Source: Halanaerobiales bacterium
GTDB taxonomy: Bacteria; Bacillota; Halanaerobiia; Halanaerobiales; M55B127
Length of the DNA: 33,086 nt
Reading direction: 5' to 3'
Assembly: GCA_018334565.1 (NCBI GenBank)
Contig: JAGXLU010000018.1
Span: forward strand, 1 to 33,086
Under the pieces are notes generated by a model. That model saw nothing but the letters and a program-made list of their open reading frames with translations. It ran no database searches and was not told the DNA's origin. Below, one piece after another: positions 1 to 7,035 of the stretch. Position 1 is the first letter of the stretch. Every line of letters begins with the position of its first letter. A program made the position numbers and the translations under genes.

Positions 1-107
1 AATTTAGCCGGCCAGCCATTATTTAATTGTTCTTTGAGATTATCGGGTAAATTAAAGTCAAAATCGCCGAAACCAACTTGTTTATCTTCTTCAAAAGGCT
101 CAAACAT
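1..107 (-). CDS. N-terminal fragment of an unidentified protein (cut by window edge)
   Basis: The leftward reading frame opens with ATG at 107-105, preceded on its strand by GGAGTG (115-120) at a 7-base spacing, and runs off the left edge after 35 codons. The visible peptide begins MFEPFEEDKQVGF and continues with an acidic, aromatic stretch ending in NNGWPAK. I do not recognise the family and see no motif. The good ribosome binding site and the extended -10 element upstream argue that it is a real gene start. It is divergent from hbd and shares its 300-base upstream region. Confidence 0.55.
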   Translation of the reverse strand, partial: MFEPFEEDKQVGFGDFDFNLPDNLKEQLNNGWPAK

Positions 108-139
108 TAATAATCACTCCAAAACTTTATGATACTCTA

Positions 140-168
140 ATTATATCATAGATAATGGTTGATTTAGA
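140..168 (-). promoter_or_regulatory. Candidate sigma-A promoter for the leftward edge gene
   Basis: On the minus strand a TATAAT -10 box (plus-strand 140-145) carries an extended TGn element. A weak -35 (TCTAAA, plus-strand 163-168) lies 17 bases upstream. The -35 matches consensus poorly, so the call rests on the extended -10 box. Confidence 0.35.
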
Positions 169-254
169 GGGTAAAACCGGAATAATCTGAACATTTAAGA
201 ATTTTTTAGAATTTTGGCAGTATAATAATATATTTTTTCTATAAAATATTGATA

Positions 255-284
255 TAATAGGAAACCTATTAATGTTATATAGGT
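255..284. promoter_or_regulatory. Inverted repeat, candidate activator binding site
   Basis: TAATAGG (255-261), a 3-base spacer and CCTATTA (265-271) form a perfect 7-base inverted repeat. A further half-site ATAGGT (279-284) pairs with ACCTAT (264-269). The site lies about 100 bases upstream of the start point predicted from the sigma-54 promoter at 342-357, the usual distance for an enhancer bound by a sigma-54 activator. Binding by the activator at 8786-10255 is inference. The rest of 108-407 holds AT-rich sequence and the two promoters. Confidence 0.35.
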
Positions 285-341
285 AAAATATTATACATCA
301 AAAGCTTTAAAATTTAAAAATATTTTATAAAAATAAATGTA

Positions 342-357
342 TGGAATGTTTTTTGCA
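342..357 (+). promoter_or_regulatory. Sigma-54 (RpoN) type promoter of the butyrate/acetoacetate operon
   Basis: The element TGGAATGTTTTTTGCA has GG at 343-344 and GC at 355-356, separated by exactly 10 bases. This is the invariant GG-N10-GC spacing of -24/-12 promoters, with TTGCA matching the -12 consensus. It lies about 50 bases upstream of the hbd ATG, with a predicted start near 368. The -24 box reads TGGAA rather than TGGCA, and the same variant occurs at 11208-11223. Confidence 0.7.
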
Positions 358-407
358 TAATAATATATATGTAAATATTATATTATTAATAACTAGGAGG
401 AGTCAAG

Positions 408-1250
408 ATGAATAAAGTTGCAGTAATAGGATCTGGGACGATGGGAAATGGTATTGCACAGGTAGTTGCCACTGCTGGTTATAATGTGATTTTAGTAGAT
501 TTAAAAAAAGAATATTTAAATCGAGGTATGGAAACAATCAAAAAAAATCTTGATCGAGCGGTAAAAAAAGAAAAAATAGGTGATAAGGATAAAAAAGAGA
601 TACTTAATAGGATTAACACTACAACAGAATATGAAGATATTAAGGAGGTTAATATAGTAATTGAGGCTGCACCTGAAAATATTGAGATAAAAAAAGAAGT
701 ATTTGAAGAGCTTGATAAAGTTCTTAATCAAGATGTAATTATTGCTAGTAATACTTCCGCATTGAGTTTAACTGAACTAGCAACTGTAACAAGCAGGCCG
801 GAGAAGGTTTTAGGCATCCATTTTTTTAATCCAGTAACAGTTATGAAATTAGTAGAGTTAATTAAAAATATAATTACCAGTCAGGATACTTTTGATAGAG
901 CAAAGGAGTTTGTTGCCTCCTTAAATAAAAAAGCAATAGAGGTCAATGAATCACCAGGATTTGTAGTAAACAGATTACTTATTCCAATGATAAATGAAGC
1001 AATATTTTTAGTCGAAGAAAATGTAGCTTGTCCTGATGATATTGATACAGCTATGAAGTTAGGAGCAAATCATCCACTTGGACCCCTTGCATTAGCTGAT
1101 CTCATTGGTTTAGATGTTTGTCTAGCAATAATGGAGACACTTCATAAAGAGTTTGGTGACTCTAAATACAGAGCAGCACCACTTTTAAGAAAAAAAGTTA
1201 GAGCCGGTCAACTTGGCCGCAAGACAGGAGAAGGATTTTATCAATACTAA
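408..1250 (+). CDS. hbd: 3-hydroxybutyryl-CoA dehydrogenase
   Basis: This cytoplasmic NAD(P)-dependent enzyme interconverts acetoacetyl-CoA and 3-hydroxybutyryl-CoA. The N-terminal Rossmann fold opens with GSGTMGNGIAQ (residues 8-18). The family stretches ASNTSALSL, GIHFFNPV (active-site His) and ESPGFVVNRLL follow, and the C-terminal helical domain ends in GRKTGEGFYQY. Its 280 residues match the 280-285 of clostridial Hbd. The start is ATG after AGGAGG. It is first in a tight operon with crt, CoA-transferase and thiolase, downstream of a sigma-54 type promoter. In a lysine fermenter it may run in the oxidative direction from 3-hydroxybutyryl-CoA or serve butyrate formation. Butyryl-CoA dehydrogenase and Etf are not in the window. 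Confidence 0.93.
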   Translation: MNKVAVIGSGTMGNGIAQVVATAGYNVILVDLKKEYLNRGMETIKKNLDRAVKKEKIGDKDKKEILNRINTTTEYEDIKEVNIVIEAAPENIEIKKEVFEELDKVLNQDVIIASNTSALSLTELATVTSRPEKVLGIHFFNPVTVMKLVELIKNIITSQDTFDRAKEFVASLNKKAIEVNESPGFVVNRLLIPMINEAIFLVEENVACPDDIDTAMKLGANHPLGPLALADLIGLDVCLAIMETLHKEFGDSKYRAAPLLRKKVRAGQLGRKTGEGFYQY

Positions 1251-1263
1251 AGGAAGTGAAAGG

Positions 1264-2046
1264 ATGAATTTAGATAATATTAAAATGAGAAAAGAGAATA
1301 AAATATGCTATATAACAATTAATCGTCCTAAGGCTCATAATTCTTTAAACAAAAAGACCCTAAATGAGTTAGAAAAAGTAATTGAAAAGGTTAAGAATGA
1401 TCAAAATATATTAGTAGCCATTTTAACAGGTTCAGGGAAAAAAGCTTTTGTTGCTGGTGCTGATATTAGGGAGATGAAAGATTTTACAGATGGGGAAGCT
1501 GAACAGTTTTCATTTATGGGGCAAAAGATATTCGACAAAATTGAAAACTGCAATAAACCTTTTATAGCAGCAGTAAATGGACATGCTTTAGGTGGAGGTA
1601 TGGAACTTGCCTTAGCTTGTGATATTAGGATTGCAAGCAAGGATGCTGTTTTTGGTCAGCCTGAAGTGGGTTTAGGTATTATCCCAGGATTTGGAGGAAC
1701 TCAACGCCTAACATCATTAATTGGTAAGGGATTGTCAAAAGAATATATTTTGACTGGACGTTATATATCTGCTCAAAAAGCTCTTGAGGTTGGCTTAATA
1801 AACCATCTTATTGAAAATGAAGAACTAATTAACAAGTCAGAGGATATTGCTGATGAAATAATTAGTAATTCGCCAGTTGCTGTAAGTAGGGCTAAAAAAG
1901 CCATAAATTTCTTTGATCAAAGTTTTTTAGATCATGGTTTGAAAAAAGAGTCTGAAATTTTTGGTTCTTGTTTTGATACAGAAGATCAAGAGATTGGTAT
2001 GAAAGCTTTTTTAAATAGAAAAAAACCTATCTTTAAAGGAGAGTAA
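1264..2046 (+). CDS. crt: Enoyl-CoA hydratase / crotonase
   Basis: Crotonase-superfamily hydratase that interconverts crotonyl-CoA and 3-hydroxybutyryl-CoA. Visible motifs are AFVAGADI and NGHALGGGMELALACD (oxyanion hole plus first catalytic Glu), followed by FGQPEVGLGIIPGFGGTQRL (second catalytic Glu), in the order expected. The frame is open upstream into hbd, but the ATG at 1264 follows a GGAAG/AAAGG ribosome site and gives 260 residues, the normal family length. It starts 13 bases after hbd stops, so the two are probably co-transcribed. Crotonyl-CoA is also the product of Kal in the lysine pathway, so this enzyme links the two operons metabolically. Confidence 0.92.
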   Translation: MNLDNIKMRKENKICYITINRPKAHNSLNKKTLNELEKVIEKVKNDQNILVAILTGSGKKAFVAGADIREMKDFTDGEAEQFSFMGQKIFDKIENCNKPFIAAVNGHALGGGMELALACDIRIASKDAVFGQPEVGLGIIPGFGGTQRLTSLIGKGLSKEYILTGRYISAQKALEVGLINHLIENEELINKSEDIADEIISNSPVAVSRAKKAINFFDQSFLDHGLKKESEIFGSCFDTEDQEIGMKAFLNRKKPIFKGE

Positions 2047-2057
2047 GGAGGACTTAA

Positions 2058-2708
2058 ATGTCAAAATTAATAGAGATTGCAAAATTAAAGGATGTATTTA
2101 AAGATCAAATGCGGATTATGATAGGTGGTTTTTTAGACTGTGGTACTCCTGAAACTGTTTTAGATTATCTGAACTTTCTTAAATTAAAAAATCTTACAAT
2201 TATAGTTAATGATGCAGGTTATAATTATAAGAGTAAGGGTAAGTTTTTAGCAGAAGCTGATATAGATAAAATTATAACCTCACATATTGGTACAAATCCA
2301 AATGTTGGTAAGAGGATGACAAGTAATGAAGTTGAAGTTGAATTAATTCCTCAAGGAACATTGGTAGAACAAATTAGATCAAAAGGAGCTGGTCTTGGTG
2401 GGGTGTTAACTCCAACTGGAATTGGGACTATAGCACAAGAAGGTAAAAGAATTATAAATATTGAAGATAAAGATTATATACTTGCTACTCCTATTGGTGC
2501 AGATGTTGCGTTAATAAAAGCTTGGAAGTCTGATGAAAGTGGCAATTTAATCTATAGACATGCAGCAAAGAATTTTAACCCCATAATGGCAATGGCAGTT
2601 GATACAGTAATTGCTGAGGTTGAGGAAATATATAAAAATGGCGAGTTAGAAAATAATAACATTATGACTTCAAATATTTTTATTGATTATATAATACAAA
2701 GTAAATAA
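2058..2708 (+). CDS. atoD: Acetate/butyrate-acetoacetate CoA-transferase, subunit A (AtoD/CtfA type)
   Basis: Alpha subunit of a family I CoA-transferase that moves CoA from butyryl- or acetyl-CoA to acetoacetate, or the reverse. The N-terminal glycine-rich [16 protein letters not shown] (about residues 23-38) fits the CoA-transferase subunit A signature. [13 protein letters not shown] and the tail of the Rossmann-like fold are typical of AtoD. The 216 residues match the family. The start is ATG after AAGGAGG. Unusually, its partner subunit is not the next gene: a thiolase gene lies between them. In lysine fermentation it would activate the acetoacetate released by Kce. Confidence 0.9.
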   Translation: MSKLIEIAKLKDVFKDQMRIMIGGFLDCGTPETVLDYLNFLKLKNLTIIVNDAGYNYKSKGKFLAEADIDKIITSHIGTNPNVGKRMTSNEVEVELIPQGTLVEQIRSKGAGLGGVLTPTGIGTIAQEGKRIINIEDKDYILATPIGADVALIKAWKSDESGNLIYRHAAKNFNPIMAMAVDTVIAEVEEIYKNGELENNNIMTSNIFIDYIIQSK

Positions 2709-2721
2709 TGGAGGGGTAAAA

Positions 2722-3900
2722 TTGAGAGAAGTTGTTATTGCAAGTGCAGTTAGAACTCCGATAGGAAAATTTAATGGTAATTTAAAAAATATAAAGGTTA
2801 CCGAATTAGGTGGAATAGTTATCAAAGAAGCCTTAAAAAAAGCTTCTATAGATGCTGAGCAAGTCAATGAAGTAATCATGGGGAATATATTACAGGCAGG
2901 TTTGGGACAAAATCCAGCCCGACAATCAGCAGTTGCAGCAGGTATACCTTATGAAATCCCTGCAATGACAGTTAATAAAGTTTGTGGATCAGGTTTAAAA
3001 TCAGTTGTTTCAGCAGCCCAGGCAATAATGCTAAACGATCACGATATTGTTGTTGCTGGCGGAATGGAAAGTATGTCGAGCAGCCAATACATAATAAAAG
3101 GAGCCCGCTGGGGCAATAAAATGGGCGACAGCAAAATTGTTGATCTAATGATTAAAGACGGTCTCATTGATATTTTCAATAATTACCATATGGGAGTAAC
3201 AGCAGAGAATATTGCTGAGAAGTATAATATTTCAAGAAAAGAACAGGATGATTTTGCTTATCAGAGTCAAATTAAGACAAAAAAAGCAATTCAAAAAGGA
3301 CGTTTCATAGATGAAATTGTTCCTGTTGAAATAAAAACAAGAAAAGGGAGTAAATTATTTGAACAGGATGGATTTCCTAGACTTGATATAAAAAGAGAGA
3401 ATCTAGATAAACTTAGACCTGCATTTAAAAAAGATGGTACAGTTACCGCAGGCAACTCATCGGGAATTAATGACGGGGCTGCAGCAGTAGTTCTTTTATC
3501 AAAAGAAAAAGCCAAGCAGTTAAATATCAAACCCTTTGCTGTCATAAAAGGATATGCTTCTTATGGAGTAGACCCTAAATTTATGGGAATAGGCCCGATC
3601 CCTGCTACAAAAAAAGTATTAAAAAAGACAGGTTTGAAGTTAAGTGATATTGATTTAATAGAAGCAAATGAAGCTTTTGCTGCTCAGTCGATTTCTGTTA
3701 TTAAAGAACTGAAATTAAATACAGAAATTATCAATGTAAATGGAGGTGCAATAGCTTTAGGTCACCCAATTGGTGCGAGTGGTACTAGAATATTAGTAAC
3801 CCTTGTTCATGAGATGAAAAAAAGAGAGTCTGAACTTGGGTTGGCTACTTTATGTATTGGCGGTGGTATGGGTATTTCGATGATTGTAAAAAGAAATTAG
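2722..3900 (+). CDS. atoB: Acetyl-CoA C-acetyltransferase (thiolase)
   Basis: Type II thiolase that cleaves acetoacetyl-CoA with CoA to two acetyl-CoA, or condenses them. The nucleophilic Cys is residue 88 in [28 protein letters not shown] supplies the active-site His, and LCIGGGMG near the C-terminus supplies the second Cys. Its 392 residues are the usual length. Translation begins at TTG (2722) behind a strong GGAGGGG site; no better in-frame ATG precedes it. It sits between the two CoA-transferase subunit genes with gaps of about 13 bases, so acetoacetate activation and cleavage are encoded as a block. Confidence 0.94.
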   Translation: MREVVIASAVRTPIGKFNGNLKNIKVTELGGIVIKEALKKASIDAEQVNEVIMGNILQAGLGQNPARQSAVAAGIPYEIPAMTVNKVCGSGLKSVVSAAQAIMLNDHDIVVAGGMESMSSSQYIIKGARWGNKMGDSKIVDLMIKDGLIDIFNNYHMGVTAENIAEKYNISRKEQDDFAYQSQIKTKKAIQKGRFIDEIVPVEIKTRKGSKLFEQDGFPRLDIKRENLDKLRPAFKKDGTVTAGNSSGINDGAAAVVLLSKEKAKQLNIKPFAVIKGYASYGVDPKFMGIGPIPATKKVLKKTGLKLSDIDLIEANEAFAAQSISVIKELKLNTEIINVNGGAIALGHPIGASGTRILVTLVHEMKKRESELGLATLCIGGGMGISMIVKRN

Positions 3901-3913
3901 GAAGGGTGAGTAT

Positions 3914-4564
3914 ATGTCCAATGTAAAAAGAAAAATCGCGCAAAGAATTGCAAAAGAGATCAAAAATGGAGATGTAGTAAATTTAGGTATTGGAACACCA
4001 ACATATGTCTGTAATTTTATACCAGCAGATATTGAGGTGGATATTCATTCGGAGAATGGATTAGTTGGACTTGATAAAGAAGCTGATGAAGGTTATGAAG
4101 ATAAAGATATAATAAATGCAAGTGGTAAACCCGCAACCATCAAACAAACAGGTAGCTTTTTTGATAGTGCAATGTCATTTAATATTATTCGAGGTGGACA
4201 CCTTGATATGACAGTTTTGGGCGCTTTACAGGTTGATAGCAAAGGAAATATTGCGAATTGGATGATACCAAACAAACTTGTTCCAGGCATGGGTGGGGCG
4301 ATGGATTTAACAGTTGGTGCAAAACGTGTAATATGTGCGGTTACTCACCAATCAAAAAATGGTAGTTCTAAAATCAGAACTGAATGTGATTTACCTCTTA
4401 CTGCTAAAGGTGAAGTTGATTTGATTGTAACGGAATTAGCAGTTATGGAGGTAAGTGAAAAAGGCTTGATTTTAAAAGAAATTGCAGAAGAGACTAGTTT
4501 AGAAGAAGTAATAGAAAAAACAGAAGCAACCTTAATTATAAGTAATAATTTAAAGAATTTTTAA
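3914..4564 (+). CDS. atoA: Acetate/butyrate-acetoacetate CoA-transferase, subunit B (AtoA/CtfB type)
   Basis: Beta subunit of the family I CoA-transferase. The catalytic glutamate that forms the enzyme-CoA thioester lies in HSENG (Glu47), the diagnostic subunit B motif. LGALQVDSKGNIANWMIPNKLVPGMGGAMDL is the conserved core (shown in part in standard alignments). The 216 residues fit the family. It is the last gene of the operon: a perfect palindrome begins two bases after the stop codon. Separation from atoD by a thiolase gene is odd, but both subunits look intact. Confidence 0.92.
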   Translation: MSNVKRKIAQRIAKEIKNGDVVNLGIGTPTYVCNFIPADIEVDIHSENGLVGLDKEADEGYEDKDIINASGKPATIKQTGSFFDSAMSFNIIRGGHLDMTVLGALQVDSKGNIANWMIPNKLVPGMGGAMDLTVGAKRVICAVTHQSKNGSSKIRTECDLPLTAKGEVDLIVTELAVMEVSEKGLILKEIAEETSLEEVIEKTEATLIISNNLKNF

Positions 4565-4565
4565 A

Positions 4566-4595
4566 ATTTAAGGGCACTTTAAAGTGCCCTTAAAT
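4566..4595. terminator. Bidirectional terminator between convergent atoA and kamA
   Basis: A perfect 15-base palindrome spans 4566-4595, with arms 4566-4580 and 4581-4595, GC core AAGGGCAC/GTGCCCTT and TTTAAA at the centre. It fills the gap between two convergent genes. The T-rich run is better on the kamA (minus) side, reading into AAATTTTAAAAA, and weaker on the plus side (TTAAATCTTT). Confidence 0.8.
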
Positions 4596-4597
4596 CT

Positions 4598-5794
4598 TTA
4601 GTAATCTATTGTGTAATCATCACTATCAATTAGTTTTGACACACCTCTATTTATTAAATCTCCTTGATGTTCATCCTTATCATAACCAGGTTCAGTATAG
4701 GCAAATATCTTTCCTTCATAGTTTCTTAAAATTACCTTATTTTGAGCTTGGGACAATAAATATTGTGGTCCAACTGGTATTTTACCCCCGCCACCAGGAG
4801 CATCTATAACATAAGTAGGCACTGCCATTCCACTAGTATGTTGCCTTAAGGATTCAATGATTTCTATACCCTTACTGACTGGAGTTCTAAAGTGCTCGAT
4901 TCCTTTTGAAAGATCACATTGATACAGATAATATGGTTTTACTCTAATGTATAAAAGCTTTTGAACAAGTTTTTTCATAATTATAGGTTGATCGTTTATA
5001 CCTTTAAGTAGGACAGATTGATTTCCAACTGGAATCCCAGCATAGTTTAATTTTTCAATTGCTTTTTGTGCACTTTTTGTTATTTCCTTAGGATGATTAA
5101 ACTGAAGATTTAGATAGATTGGGTGATATTTTTTTAAGGTGTTTACTAGACTGTCTGTAATTCTTTGTGGCATAACTACGGGAGTTCTAGTTCCTATTCG
5201 AATTATTTCAACATGTTTTATGTTTCGAATCTTTTTAATAATGTTTTCTAATTTGCTATCTGTAACTAATAATGCATCTCCACCAGATAATAACACATCA
5301 CGAATATTTTTATTATCCTTAATATACTGTACGGCTTTATCTATTTGATCACTAGGCATTGCTTTATCTGTAACACCTGCAAATCTTCTTCTTGTACAGT
5401 GTCTACAATACATCGAACATTGATCTGTGATTAACAAAAGAACTCGATCTGGATAGCGGTGCGTCAAACCGGGTACGGGAGAATCGATATCCTCATGGAG
5501 AGGATCTTCTAAATCAGCCTTACCTGAGTTGAGTTCTTTAACAGTAGGAACTGCCTGTTTCCTAATTGGACAGCTTCTATTTTTTGTATCCATTAATGTA
5601 GCATAATATGGAGTAATTGCCATTCTTAGTTTAGTGAGTGCGGCTTTAATTTCTTTTTCTTCTTTTTCACTAATATCTATTATTTTCTTTAAAGTATTAA
5701 CATCTTTGATTCTATTTTTGACCTGCCAGTGCCAGTCACTCCATTCTTCTTTTTTAACATCTGTCCAAAGATCTATTTCTTTGTAGTTTGACAT
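4598..5794 (-). CDS. kamA: L-lysine 2,3-aminomutase
   Basis: Radical SAM and PLP enzyme converting L-lysine to L-beta-lysine, the first step of lysine fermentation. The cluster motif is CSMYCRHC. The PLP lysine lies in DAPGGGGK. The two Asp residues that bind the substrate's distal amino group in clostridial KamA are recognisable in YQCDLSKGIEHFRT and in YVIDAPGGGGK, which favours true lysine aminomutase over EpmB or glutamate mutase. I chose ATG at 5794-5792 because AGGGGGA (5801-5807) lies 6 bases upstream; this gives 398 residues, near the roughly 416 of the clostridial enzyme. It is transcribed alone, divergent from the racemase and away from kamDE. Confidence 0.93.
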   Translation of the reverse strand: MSNYKEIDLWTDVKKEEWSDWHWQVKNRIKDVNTLKKIIDISEKEEKEIKAALTKLRMAITPYYATLMDTKNRSCPIRKQAVPTVKELNSGKADLEDPLHEDIDSPVPGLTHRYPDRVLLLITDQCSMYCRHCTRRRFAGVTDKAMPSDQIDKAVQYIKDNKNIRDVLLSGGDALLVTDSKLENIIKKIRNIKHVEIIRIGTRTPVVMPQRITDSLVNTLKKYHPIYLNLQFNHPKEITKSAQKAIEKLNYAGIPVGNQSVLLKGINDQPIIMKKLVQKLLYIRVKPYYLYQCDLSKGIEHFRTPVSKGIEIIESLRQHTSGMAVPTYVIDAPGGGGKIPVGPQYLLSQAQNKVILRNYEGKIFAYTEPGYDKDEHQGDLINRGVSKLIDSDDYTIDY

Positions 5795-5878
5795 TATGTA
5801 TCCCCCTAAATAAGCAAAATATTTATTATTCATCATATATTTATATAATGCAAAATTCATACCATAGTTTTTACTTTG

Positions 5879-5907
5879 TTGCAGTTCTATACCAGATATA
5901 ATATAAT
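5879..5907 (+). promoter_or_regulatory. Sigma-A promoter for the racemase gene
   Basis: TTGCAG (5879-5884), a 17-base spacer and a perfect TATAAT (5902-5907). The predicted start is near 5914, about 40 bases before the ATG at 5954. The -10 box overlaps the opposing kamA -10 box. Confidence 0.6.
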
Positions 5908-5931
5908 AAGGGTTGTTAATAGATATTACAA
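5903..5931 (-). promoter_or_regulatory. Candidate sigma-A promoter for kamA
   Basis: On the minus strand TTGTAA (plus-strand 5926-5931), a 17-base spacer and TATTAT (plus-strand 5903-5908). The start would be near 5896, leaving an untranslated leader of about 100 bases before kamA. It overlaps the divergent racemase promoter base for base at the -10 region. Confidence 0.45.
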
Positions 5932-5953
5932 ACTAACTAAGGAAGTGATTTAG

Positions 5954-7033
5954 ATGAATAAAACTCCTCGTGTAAATATCAATTTAGATAAAATTAAAGA
6001 AAATGCTCGTATATTAAAAAATAGATGTGATAAAAAAGGCATAGAAATAACCGGAGTTGTAAAGTGTGGTGCCGGTGATTTAAGAATTACAAAAGCATTG
6101 GTTGCTGGTGGTATTAAAAGCTTGGGTGATTCTCGAATCAAAAATATTATTAAGATGAGAGAAGCCGGTTTTGAAAATGAGATAGTATTACTTAGATTGC
6201 CAAATCTTACAGAGTTAAAAGATGTAGTAAAATATGCAGATATTAGCTTGAACTCTGAACTTATTACTTTGGAAAGTTTGGGTAGAGAAGCAGTAAAACA
6301 AGGCAAGGTACATAAGGTAATTATTATGGTTGATGTCGGTGACCTTAGAGAAGGAGTACTATATAAAGATTACTTAGATTTAATGGATAAGGCTCTTCAG
6401 ATCAAAGGGGTTAAAGTTGTTGGTATCGGTACTAATGTTGGATGTTATGGGGGGGTTTTACCTACTTATCAAAACACATCATTACTACTTGAATTAAAAG
6501 AAGAAACTTTAAAAAAGTTTAACTATAATCTAGAAGTAATTTCAGGTGGAAATACTGCCACAACAATATTGTTAGATAATGATCAACTTCCAAAAGGAAT
6601 AAATAATTTAAGAGTGGGAGAAGGAATTATTCAAGGAACTGATATTACTCACCAACGAGAAATAAAATTTTTAAATAATAACAATATTACTTTAATTGCT
6701 GAAATAATAGAGTTAAAGAAAAAGCCATCTGTTCCCATTGGTGAGATTGGGCATGATGCTTTTGGTAATAAACCCAAGTTTGAGGACAAGGGAATAAGGG
6801 AAAGAGCAATTTTAGCAATTGGAAGGCAGGACGTTAAGGTGTCAGGATTAAGACCATTCTTAAAAGGAGTAAAAATAATAGGTGCCAGTAGTGATCACTT
6901 ATTATGTGATGTTACAGAAGTTGAAACCGAGCTACAAATTGGTAGTGAGATAGAGTTTCAACTAAACTATGGTGCAATGTTAAGAGCAATGACTTCTTCT
7001 TATGTCAATAAATATTATATATCATCTCTTTAA
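5954..7033 (+). CDS. orr: Ornithine/lysine racemase-like PLP enzyme (Orr / alanine racemase fold type III)
   Basis: Member of the alanine/ornithine racemase family that interconverts L- and D-amino acids through PLP. The start PRVNINLDKIKENARIL and the segment GVVKCGAGD, with Lys37 as the likely PLP Schiff-base residue, fit the Orr subfamily, as does GGIKSLGDSRIKNI. The C-terminal half carries SGGNTATT and LRVGEGI, which are phosphate-binding and barrel elements of this group. The 359 residues match Orr. The family is known for ornithine racemase of Acetoanaerobium. Beside kamA, and with no ornithine genes visible, lysine is the more likely substrate here; that is inference. It is convergent with the amidohydrolase, with only 2 bases between stop codons. 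Confidence 0.82.
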   Translation: MNKTPRVNINLDKIKENARILKNRCDKKGIEITGVVKCGAGDLRITKALVAGGIKSLGDSRIKNIIKMREAGFENEIVLLRLPNLTELKDVVKYADISLNSELITLESLGREAVKQGKVHKVIIMVDVGDLREGVLYKDYLDLMDKALQIKGVKVVGIGTNVGCYGGVLPTYQNTSLLLELKEETLKKFNYNLEVISGGNTATTILLDNDQLPKGINNLRVGEGIIQGTDITHQREIKFLNNNNITLIAEIIELKKKPSVPIGEIGHDAFGNKPKFEDKGIRERAILAIGRQDVKVSGLRPFLKGVKIIGASSDHLLCDVTEVETELQIGSEIEFQLNYGAMLRAMTSSYVNKYYISSL

Positions 7034-7035
7034 TT

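Noticed and set aside
1213-1263. Upstream extension of crt into hbd
   Set aside because: The added residues do not belong to crotonase, and ATG 1264 has its own ribosome site.
5881-5893. GG/GC pair on the minus strand upstream of kamA resembling a sigma-54 promoter
   Set aside because: The spacing is 9 bases, not the strict 10, and the -12 box lacks TTGC. A sigma-A promoter fits better.
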